From Xiphophorus maculatus (Eukaryota; Chordata; Actinopteri; Cyprinodontiformes; Poeciliidae): a stretch of DNA of 64,000 nt. The notes below the pieces were generated by a model, which saw nothing but the letters and a program-made list of their open reading frames with translations, was not told the origin of the DNA and searched no databases. Every line of letters starts with the position of its first letter. Positions within the stretch are counted from its first letter, which is position 1. This document shows, piece by piece, positions 36,197 to 48,100 of the stretch. The DNA is taken from the NCBI RefSeq assembly GCF_002775205.1, contig NC_036446.1, forward strand, positions 19,964,565-20,028,564, given 5' to 3'. The translations under genes and the position numbers were made by a program.

Positions 36197-39100
36197 CTGA
36201 AAAAAATAAAAAATAAATAAAACAGATTTAGAAAGGTTTGTGGACTCATTTTTTTAACATTAAACGACTACCATATTTTCCGGACTATAAATCATACTAT
36301 TTTTCATAGTTTGGAAGGTCTTGAGGTTTATAGTCTGGTGTGTGTTTTTTTCTCTACATGACACATTTTTTAACTGATGGTTACATTTTAATTCGTACTG
36401 ATAGACATGAGCCAAGCGTTAAACATTACAGTCTGCAGCTGAGAGGAAAGCTAAACGTGTGCTGAAGGAAAGATGGCTTGAGATGGAGGAACTAGTCCAG
36501 AGTTAGGTACTTTAAAACTTGTTGCTAGGAGAGGCAGCAGTGACGTCTCCCCGCCCCAGTAGATGCCAAGAAGATGAATAAAAATGACTTTGGAGGAGGG
36601 AATCCCTAGTGTTACTGCTTTATGCAACATAACTGCTGCCCTATAACGCCAGATTCACATTGGATGCTCCTCTCCACCGGTAAAGAGCGCAGTGGAGTCG
36701 TTCCTGACCACTCTGATTTAGGGAATGGACATTAGTAAGTCAGAAACTGCCAGCAGACTTTCAAGTCATGATTAAGTACGTTGAAAAGCAGGTAACTGAA
36801 CTAGATCATCAACATGGAAAAGGTTCCCCTCAGGTTTGACAAGCACTAAATAAATGTGACTTATACTCCAGTGCTCTTGTAATATACTTTCCTGTCTGAC
36901 CATTCTCCAATAAAGGCCACTAGAGTCAATATAAATAAAAATAAAAATAAAACAAAAGGTGCAATCCTGGCTCATTTTTCAAATTTAGAAGACTTTTCTT
37001 GGCTGAATAATTCAAAAGTCTCCAGTTGTGTAAAAGAGTAATTCATCTCTAAATAGAAACTGGACTGAAATGTGTGATAAAAACACAAACGTGGTCTTAA
37101 TCTAGAGAAAAACTGCATCTCAAAAGCATAAAAAAAAAAAACACAGATTGAGATTAATATAACAGATAAAATCTGGCTACTTCAGGGCTAAATATAAAGG
37201 AATTAATAAGGGATTATTAAAAAAATATTTGGACATCTCTGTACACCTGATGGATTTGTTTCATTTGGACCTACAGGCTTTTAAGTTCATATTTACCTTA
37301 AACTGGACTCCTGCAGCAGGTCAGGCACAACATTAACCAAGGCAATGTAGAGGAAACCCCCCGCAGTGAAAGGCAGAATCCAGCCAGAGGAGTTTTCTAC
37401 AAAAACAACAAAAGTCTGCATGAATAAACTAATCAAATTTACATAATTCCCAGCTCATAACATATTTTGTTGTGTGTAAAATAGTCTTCTACTACCTTCA
37501 CTTTTGGGCGACTGAGCACAGAGGGCAAAACAAGCTCCTAAGACCCCAACCAGAGCTGTAGATAGCTGCATCCGGGCGGCGCTCCAGCGGTCGAACCCGG
37601 CTCGCAGCAGAATGGCAAAGTCTCCCACCTGTGGAGGATGACATTTCTCTCAACGCAGAAAAAGCTAAACAACAACTGTGTTTACAAAGACTCCAGTAGC
37701 CAGATATGTTATAAAGCTCCAAGATATGCAAACAATTTATTTCCTAATGAAAACATTGAAATGTGCAGGATTGAAGAATCGTTATAATCTCACTTCGTGA
37801 GGGATTTCGTGAAGCAGGATAGCAAATGTGGTGAGGAATCCAACCTGGGAGGTAGAAAAAAAAGGCAAGAGCAAAGTGATTTATACACAACAGAAATGTT
37901 TGAAGCCCATTTCTTGTAAAACAGAAGAATAACGAGAAAATGCTTCAAACATTAAAAAAGTAAGACAAGTAAAACGAGGTAGAAGGTTAATTTATATCAT
38001 TTAGTTTAAGCCATTTGCTTATTTTAAGTGAGTCTAACAAACATAAATAAGGATAAGAGTTTAGAACGTGTATAGCTGCAAGTCCTTTATTTATATTTAA
38101 CTAAAAATTTATTTTTGTTTAATTTATTTTGAATATTTCAACAAGACAACTGTGACAAACACAACATAAGTAAACAAAAAATGCTGGTAAAGTCTCGCAT
38201 GCGCATGTTTGAAATATCTAGTCAACTTCCTTTCTGGCACAATGATCAATTCTTCATGCTGTTAACCTTCTGTCTCTCCAGCTGGACTCATGTCCCAGAA
38301 CTGCAGATACACGGTAACCTACTGAAGCGGTACAAATCCATGTTTCTGGAGTTTAAAATGCACCTCTTAAAAAAGCTTGTATTAGAAAAAAAGAAACAGA
38401 CAGAATATGAATATCTTTGAGTATTTAAACAATTGCTCAGTTGGTGAGGTTTATAATTAGATGGCCAGGTATATAACAGCTTAAATGAACATGACTTAGA
38501 ATAATGCCTTTCATCTTTCTATTATTTTGCTACATTAGATCAATTTGGACCTCTTCGCACATCAGTCATTGGCATCGTTTGCCCCTCTTTAATCAGTCAG
38601 ATTGGAGCACATTTTTACTCCACACACAGTGAGGTTTTTCAAACTTTCACAGCTAGTTAGTGTCTTTTTCTCTTTGTGCATTTCTGCACTAATGGCCAAC
38701 TTATGACTTTTCAGCATCAGTTCCTTTTGGATTATTTGACCTAGGGTAATGAAGCCGCCTCTCCCACATACAAATGCAAATAAAATTAAAGCTGCAAGCA
38801 GCCTCGGGCGGCCCTCGCAGCAAGCGCCGCTCCGGCCTATTGGCCACCGCGGGGGTTCCGGCCACCGCAGAAGCTCTCGCGCGTTTTCCAGAGTCGCAGC
38901 CCGCTCCCCACCGCAGAAGCTCTGCCGCAGTTTCCAGCATCGCCGCCCGCTAGCCGCCGCAGAAGCTGTCGCGCATTTTCCCCGCCCGTCCACCGGGCGA
39001 CAGGCGTGAATGCGTTCGGCGGCGCTCCCCGACGACTGTCGAAAAATCTGGTGCAGATTGGTCTATGCGTCGAGGAGATACGGCCGATGTATTAACTTAG

Positions 39101-42100
39101 GGGGCGCAGTGGAGTCAAATTACATCTCAAACCCGTTGGGCTCTTTAGAGGTGAACAAAGGTCATACATATCCAGTTTGGCGCCAATCGGATGATCCATG
39201 TGTGAATTAGAGCCAAACGTATGTATATGGCGAGGGACTGATATTCGCCGTTTGGCCACGCCCACAGGGTTCAGCCAGCAGCGAGCATTGACAGAGTTTA
39301 TCATCCGAATCATCGTAATTAGGTCAAGAGAGCCATAAACAGAGCTTTCCAAGGAAAAAAATGGCACTTCCTGTTGTGAGGGGGCGGGGCTTAGATGACG
39401 TCATAACATGATGACGTAGGATCGACGGGCATACCACCAGGATTACTCAGGCAAAGTTTGATGCAGCTCGGTCAAAATATGTGGAATGTAGAGGCAAACG
39501 TATACGAACGGCGTTGCCGCCATTGAAAACTCTTGGCACTTTAAAGCACGCGAGACCAACTTCCTATCTGTCATCCAACACAGAATCACCTTGATTAGGT
39601 CAAGAGAGCCATAAATGGAGCTTTCCAAGGAAAAAAACGGCACTTCCTGTTCTGAGGGGGCGGGGCTTAGATGACGTCATAATATGATGACGTAGGATCG
39701 ACGGGCATCCCACCAGGATTACTCAATCAAAGTTTGATGCAGCTCGGTCAAAATATGTGGAATGTAGAGGCAAACGTATACGAACGGCGTTGCCGCCATT
39801 GAAAACTCTTGGCACTTTAAAGCACGCGAGACCAACTTCCTATCTGTCATCCAACACAGAATCACCTTGATTAGGTCAAGAGAGCCATAAATGGAGCTTT
39901 CCAAGGAAAAAAACGGCACTTCCTGTTCTGAGGGGGCGGGGCTTAGATGACGTCATAATATGATGACGTAGGATCGACGGGCATCCCACCAGGATTACTC
40001 AATCAAAGTTTGATGCAGCTCGGTCAAAATATGTGGAATGTAGAGGCAAACGTATACGAACGGCGTTGCCGCCATTGAAAACTCTTGGCACTTTTTAGCA
40101 AGCGAGACCAACTTCCTATCTGTCATCCAACACAGAATCACCTTGATTAGGTCAAGAGAGCCATAAATGGAGCTTTCCAAGGAAAAAAAAGACACTTCCT
40201 GTTCTGAGGGGGCGGGGCTTAGATGACGTCATAATATGATGACATAGGGTCGTCAGGGATCCCGCCAGGGTCACTCGTGCAAAGTTTGGTGCAGAAGCTA
40301 TCGACCGTTCACAGTAGAATTACAAATTTTTAATTTTTTTCTACATTACAAAATTGAACTCTGTCATTCCGTAGGGCAATGCTGCCCTCTGGTGTCGAAT
40401 TACTGAAATAATGAAACTATTTCAGTAATTTCAGTTATTCGACACCAGAGGGCAGCATTGCCCTACGGAATGACAAAGGATCCCCTTTGTAATTACATAT
40501 TACACAGTCGATCACAGGGTAACTTTGAGCCCTGCTAACCCCGCTTCAACATGCTCCAAAACTCACCATATTGATAACTTTGAATCAGACATGCCTTATG
40601 ATCAGACTGACCGAGTTTGAAGCCGATCAATCGAAATCCCAATGAGGAGTTCGATCAAATACGAAGGCTGTAAACGTCAAAATCGAGGTCAAATGAATTT
40701 CAATCTAAAATGGCCGACTTCCTGTTGGGTTTAGAGCATGGCTCTAAGAGACTTTTTTGTACGTCCCGACAAGATACACATGTGTACCAAGTTTCGTAAT
40801 TCTAGGTTTAAGCATGGCCTGGGGCTGTTCATTTAAAATACTCTAGGGGTCGCTATAGAGAAATTAGGCCACGCCCACCAAATTTTGTTATGAATTCCTG
40901 TCGGAGGGTGGATAAGGATCCATCCTAGTAAGTTTGGAGCAGCTCACCCCGAAACTGTGGAATTCAGAGCCAAACGAAATTCGACGGCGTTCGCAACGCC
41001 GCCACGCCCACCTGCTTCATCGCAGCCGGTCGGGGTTGGAATCCACAACACACCAACATATCTTCTGTCTCTGGACACAGTTTCATGTTGATTAGGTCAA
41101 AGGGCTAAGATAACGACCGTTCACAGTGAAACATGACACTTCCTGTTCTCAGGGGGCGTGGCCTACGTAAAAAAATAATTTCACCACAGGGTATTTTAGG
41201 TAACCCGATAACGATCAATCCCAGAAAGTTTGGTCCCTCTATGTGTTTTTGTATAGGAAATATAAGAGTTTCGTGTTTCATGGCGAGTAGGTGAACTTTG
41301 ACCCCTGGTAACCCCCCTTCAGCAAGCTCATACAGTCACCAATTTGATAACTTTAAATCAGACATGCCTTATGATCAGACTGACCGAGTTTGAAGCCGAT
41401 CAATCGAAATCCCTAGGAGGAGTTCGATCAAATGCAAAGGCTGTAAACGTCAAACTCGAGGTCCAAAATGGACCTTCAATACAAAATGGCCGACTTCCTG
41501 TTGGGTTTCGACCATGGCTCTAAGAGACTTTTTTGTACGTCCTGACAAGATACACATGTGTACCAAGTTTCGTAATTCTAGGTTAAAGCATGGCTTAGGG
41601 CTGTTCATTTAAAATACTCTAGGGGTCGCTATAGAGAAATTAGGCCACGCCCACCAAATTTTGTTATGAATTCCTGTCGGTGGGTGGATAAGGATCCATC
41701 CTAGTGAGTTTGGAGCAGCTGGGCCCGAAATTGTGGAATTCAGAGCCAAACGTATGGCAACGGCGTTACAGGTCACTTCGCCACGCCCACCTGCTATGTC
41801 AAAGCCGGTCGGGGTTGGAATCCACAACACACCAACATGTCTTCTGTCTCTGGACACAGTTTCATGTTGATTAGGTCAAAGGGCTAAGATAGCGACCGTT
41901 CACAGTAAAACATGACACTTCCTGTTCTCAGGGGGCGTGGCCTAAGTGATATCATCATTTCACCACAGGGTATTTTAGGACACCCGATGACGATCAATCA
42001 CTGAAAGTTTGATACCTCTATGTGTTTTTGTATAGGAAATATAAGAGTTTTGTGTTACATGGCGAGTAGGTGAACTTTGACCCCTGCTAACCCCCCTTCA

Positions 42101-45100
42101 ACATGCTCCAAAACTCACCAATTTGATAACTTTAAATCAAACATGCCTTATGATCAGACTGACCGAGTTTGAAGTCGATCAATCGAAATCCCTAGGAGGA
42201 GTTCGATCAAATGCAAAGGCTGTAAACGTCAAAATCGAGGTAAAAAATGGAGGTTCAATACAAAATGGCCGACTTCCTGTGATAGTTGGCTTATAACATT
42301 AAATGTAAGTTCTGAGTCTTTTGGTGAGCTCTACAAGTGTACCAAATTTCATGTCTCTACGATGAAGTACGTTCATACCATTGTGTCAACAGAAAATTGC
42401 TAGTTGCCGCCGTTGAGCAATTTTTTTTGCGATTTTTGCGACAACCTTAAAATTCAAAATTTTTAAATTTTCTAGTCGCCACCGCCAAGTTTGGTGAGTT
42501 TTTGAATATGATAAAGCCCCCAAAAAGGCTCCTCTTTAGGGGGAATCGTAATAATAAGAAACAGTACAGATACAATAGGCCTTCGCAGCGCTTTGCTGCT
42601 CGGGCCTAATAAACAAACCTGGCGAGCTTTTGAGCTGACACAGCTTAAAATACTAACATTTACAGGGGTGATGAAAAACTGTGAAATAAAATCCTACCTT
42701 CTTGCTCACTGAGAAGCTTCCAGCTACTGCCAGTCCATGGGTGAAGTTATCAATGCAGTTGGCCAGAAGGTTTAGGTATCCACTTGTCTGTAACAGATGT
42801 ATGAAAAACTGTCAAATTTAAAGAAAAAAAAATGGACCTCTTTAGTACCTCATGCTAAGAATCAGCCTAAAATGTGATTTTAACAATATCAGATAAACAT
42901 CTCTTGAATACTCACAAAAAACAGTTATTCATCTTTTTACATAATGAATTAATTCTTAATTGTCTTTAGCCACATTCTCAGGCTAAGTTATATAACCACA
43001 GGCTTGATTACTGCGTGGCCTGTAGTTGCAATAAATTACTTGAATAGAAGCTGTTTGACCAAATGAAGCAGGCAACAAAATGTACAAAGTAACATGTCAT
43101 GACTTGACCTAAAATAAAATCAAGAAAATATTTTTGAAACATATAATTAACAGTCTGGAAAGAGTTGCAAAAATCACTTCTAAGGTTTTGGGACTCCACT
43201 GACCAACAATGACAGTGATTGTCCACACATGGAGAAAACATGGAACAGAGGTCACTATTGACCAGCCGACCAAAATTACTCAGACAGTACAAACAACAAA
43301 TCAATGACTTCACAAAGCAACCATTTTGAAACACTAAGGAACCCAACTAGCCTCAGCTAAAATCTGTTCTCATAAAAGTGACAACGAAGACGTCCATGAA
43401 ATTACTAACCAAAATAAATTTGACACCTATTTCAATTTCACCAGAACTTATTTTTGACTAATAACTTTTGGGAAAATATTCTGCAAATTGATGAGACAAA
43501 AGTATTTTCTTTTTTTGGAAAGTGTGTGCCTCTACATGGACTAAAGAACGAAAAAAAAAACAAGAAAGAAAACATCATGCCTATAGTAAAGCATGGTAGT
43601 GTAAGAGTGATGGTTTGGAGCTGCTTTGTTGCTTCTAAAGCTGAATAGCTGGCTGTTATTGATAAAACTCTCAATGCTCTCAGCAGAAAGTCCTCAAGAA
43701 AAATGTGCCGCCTTCACTCAGTGACCTTTAACCTTTAGCACCTTGTTAATACAGCAGGACACTGATCTAAAGCTTATTTTCAAGTCCACCGCTGAATGAC
43801 GCAAGAGAATGAAAGTTTTATAGTCGTCTAGTCAAAGTCGGAACTTAAATCCGATTCAGAAGCTGTTAATTTAAAAAAAATATCCTGATATGGCTGAATT
43901 AAAAACACTTTGCAAAAAAGAGTGGGGAAAATTTAATCCAAACTGATGTCAAAGACTCATTGCCACCTATTACAAATTCTTGATGTCTACTGTTGTTTAA
44001 AAAAGCAGTAAATAGATGCAAAAAGCTTAGGGGGAGTTTACTTTTCCACACAGAGAGGAAGGTGACTTTGGCAGCTTTTTTCTCCTTAAAATATGGAAAT
44101 CATCATTTGACATCTTCTTTTTGTATTCACTGATGTTATTCGTCTCGTACATTAAAATTTTTATAATCTGAAATACTTTTAAAAATTTGTAAGAGGGGAA
44201 ATATTTTTTTTTTATTGCCTGTACTTTCATATTGCTGTTTAGTCAGGCAAAAATAATTAATAAATACAAGCATCTTATATAAGCAACCCACATCAAAGTT
44301 AACTGTTTATCCCTACTGTTGCCCCATTTTTCATCATATTCTGGGATATGCTTTGGTTGTCAGCATTACCTTAATTTTCTCTGAGCTGTCTTGCAGACTC
44401 TGTAGCTTGGAGGATTTCCATGACTCAGCATGGTGTCCGTTTCTGAGTGATGCCTCCGCTTTGACGGCGAAAGCTGAACTTGACTGTGGAGAAAAACAAC
44501 GCTTAACTTTTATAACACGTGCGCTCATCAAAAGAGATGCAAGAAACTCGGAAAGAAAGTCCTCCCAGTAGAATCGTAAAGCTCCCAGCGTAACCAGTCA
44601 CATAAAAATTGCAATTTAGTGGGACTCTAAATACTGCAAAGCAGCACACAGTTAACTTACGGTCGCTTTTGATATGCATTACAAGGATTCAGCCATTACA
44701 TTTATTTTGTGCTAGCGCTTCTGTTTTCTGAGAATAGCCAACTTCCCTGTTCCATCATTTAGAAACCACTTATGTTGTCATTTGGACTGGAGCTCAAATA
44801 AAGCAAGAAGGAAATAACCTGCGGTCCTCCGGTTGCCACAAGGAAATGGTTGCTCCATTTCAGTGACTGAAGCATGAGGAAGTAATGAAGTGTGATGAAT
44901 TTTACAGCTATTAATGACCTCCAAGAGAAGGGAGCTAAATTTCCAATCTAAAGCACTGTGTAAGTTTCATGTAAAAACGATGCATCGATGCAAAACACTG
45001 GCATGATTCACTACAAAATATATGCACCTTGTTACTGTTCTTGCAATGCTTAACGTTTTAGGAGAACACAGTTAGCTTCCCCCTTTTGCTGTAAATCTCT

Positions 45101-48100
45101 GTCCATGTCTATTGTTGCCTCTGCCTAAAAGCGGTGTTCTCCTGTGGACAGCGAAATGGCTGAAGCAGCTGCTTCATCCCCTGCACTAAAAATAGACACA
45201 AGGAGAGGAGCTGAGACGTGGATTTCAATCTTCTCCCTCACTGGCATTAGAAAGACTTGACGGAATGTGTATTCTGCCTCTACAAACATACAGAACAAGG
45301 CTTTTTTTACAGACCTAGCATGAACTATTTTACTTTATAGACGCAACATAAAATGTGAATAAAATGCATTCACTTTAAAAATTAATACGCCCATGCTTTT
45401 ATGTATATTAAACATGGCATCTCATCTCTGTGTGAGAAACTAAATACAAATATGAACAGCTGTTTCAAATCTGTGAGCTACAAATACAGTATCTTTGAGG
45501 GTTAAGTGGCTCTTTGATAAATGCACTTCTTTTGCTTTTAGCCTTTGACTGGATGACTGGATTGAAGTAGATGATTCACCTGGGTAAATATACACACAGA
45601 GTGAGCAGCCGTGCACAATAGAAGAGTACAAACACTGGCAATGAGAATATAGGAGCAGCCTGGCCATATTCATTTGCAATACGATCTTAAATAAAAAGAT
45701 GAAAAGCTGCTTTGCCTATTTTTAAGAAGGCAGGAGGCTAAACATTAAACTGACACTTGCTTTTTGAGTCATTTATAAGGCAGGCAAGAAAATCAATAGG
45801 GATTTCTTCCCAAATGTGTAGCTGCTGCTGTAAACTCCCGGGTGTGCTACGGGTCATCTGACACGGCAGTCTTCAAAACGCAACTGACAGATGTGCAGAC
45901 TAAGCATCATAGCATCTGCACAGAGAATGCCAACAAAAGGAAATATGTGAAGGCTTGTGTCGACATGCGAGACAGAAAGAAACAACAGAAATACTTACAG
46001 ACAGGTTAAAATTCAGGTCTGAATTTGAGGGGGCATCCTCGAGGCCGTCTTGATCTGGAAACATTTTCTCCAGGAGGTGGAAGGCAAACAGACCAATGAG
46101 TACCCACAAGCCTTGGGTCATGTAGTGGTTGTGTTTGCTAGCTGGAAAGACAGCACAGACAGTAAATATGTGGGCATGAGATGTACACTAGAGATCTGGC
46201 GATGCAGCCAACACACTGCTTCTAAAAACTGCCACCGACCTGAATGAAGGAATGTATAAATGCTATTTTCTTTCTTTAATGAACCAGTCTTTTTTCTTAC
46301 AAGAGGGATTCCTTGTTAGAGCATGAATATATTTATAAAACCTGTGACTCTGAGACCCACCTGGAGGGCCAGAGAGCGCCCACGCTTCAGGAAGGAGGTG
46401 AAGAAACACGTCACCAAGGAGACCACCAATAGCAAAGCTCAAGAGTTGCTTCAGCTTCTGGCATCCAGCTGGCAAAGAAACAAGGTACCAATTATGACAA
46501 GGTATGATTAACAACAATCTCCGTGCTGTTTTAGCTTTAAATGCAGTTTATGATTGGCTTAAAATACGCATTTACAGCATTAACAAAGATTGTGATAAAT
46601 TAGCATCTCTTTTCAGCCAGGCTGTTGTCATTTCAACATATGAGGCATTTAAATGCGCAGTAGCATCTCTGGCTCACCATGCATTACCTATAATAACATT
46701 TCACGGAAACTTTAACCTTGGTGTGGCTGCATTTCTCAGCCCTCAGCCTAAAATACTTCTGGAATGCCACGTTAGCGTGGGTGGGGCCTGTCAAAACTTT
46801 CAGCCCTCTGGTTCACCTAAAGTGACTTTGGTTGGGTCACAGAGCACAAGGAAAGTGTACAGTAGGTCATCAGAATCATTTAGAAGTTACAAGTCTGGAT
46901 TAAGCTGGATATATAAATTATTACATGTAGATATTTTCTGTATGCAAACTCATGTTTAGAAGGAATTATCAAGTATCATCAATAACCAAGGATTGCAATA
47001 GATAGTATATGTATTAATGAAAAAGCAAAGTCTCAAAAGGTAAATAATTCCCAAAGAAAAATATGATGTTAAATACAAAACTTGAGATAAACTAAACTCA
47101 TTGGCTCCAGGTGGGCATCAAGCTAAATGTAAACATAAAGCACCATTGTGTTTGAATCTAGCCTCATGGAAGAAGCTTAAAAGCGTTTTCTGTTCAATGT
47201 TGTTGCACTTGGCAGCTGAAGCTCTTCCCACTCAGAACAGGAAACTCTTTACTGTAAATAAGAATCTTAAAAAAAAGAAAAAAAAAAGAAAAAGCTGTGA
47301 ACTTGCATCATTGCACACTATAATTGTTTAGAAAACATGCAGCTGCGTTCATATTTGGGTTGTGCTAATAGTTCACTTCAAGCTGTGTGCTATAAGAAGC
47401 CTTGAAAATTTAGGATGCAGCTGCCTGCTTTCCACCAGAAACATCTGTTGATCCCACTGGAAACAAAATCTCTCTAGTGTGGGGATGAGATTCATCACAA
47501 GACTATTCAATTGTAAAATATGGATGGGAGAAAGAAAAAAAGAAACTACTATTTATAGAATCTTACACCTTTAAAAAAAGAATAGTAGTAATAATAGTAA
47601 TTAGGAAACATAAAAATTTATAAGTGATAAGTTTAAATTAAATACAAATATAAATACTCTATGTCTGTTTGCTTCTGGAATGTGTGCCTTGTGAGAGATG
47701 CTTGCAGGAAGACATCTAAGCGTGTCAAATTGGGAGCTGATTCCAGATGGTCTGCAGCAAGAGTGATAACTGACGTGGCAGAATAAACAATGGATGATTA
47801 AGGGTCAAAGTTTATGAACCAGAGACAGAGGAACTGTACATGAGACCACGGATGCACAAGACACCTCGTTGTTCTGTGGGTTCATCAGTTAATGAATTGT
47901 TTCTACAGAAGGAAGTAAACAACAACTCTGAACTTTGCACTCTACATTACGGCAGCTTGTAGGTGCAACACACCTGTGACTCAAGAGAACAGAAGAAGCA
48001 GCTATGCTATGTGATTAACTCAAGATAATTAAATAGGCTATGTAACTAGGACTGACCTAAGGAAATAAAAAAAAGGGGCTGGGAGGAGCTGGGGGGAGAA

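Larger units (their letters stand above)
38787..42610. mobile_element. 3.8-kb ORF-less composite repeat element
   Basis: It lies inside the slc39a13 intron between coding exons 5 and 6. The left edge TTAAAGCTGCAAGCAGCCTC and the right edge ...CTTTGCTGCTCGGGCCTAATAA carry roughly inverted GC-rich ends, flanked by AATAAA-like words on both sides (a possible target duplication). Composition shifts sharply to higher GC with many CpGs. Inside are three scales of tandem repeat (46, 276 and about 775 bp) and a perfect hairpin. No frame encodes a recognisable transposase. It resembles a dispersed fish element that I recall by its ends, without a confirmed name. Confidence 0.65.

Noticed and set aside
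39443-40195. Three near-identical 66-codon frames on - strand
   Set aside because: They are translations of the 276-bp tandem repeat units, not genes; identity follows from the DNA repeat.
38787-42610. CRISPR-like array
   Set aside because: The repeats are long, tandem and contiguous without spacers, and the genome is vertebrate.
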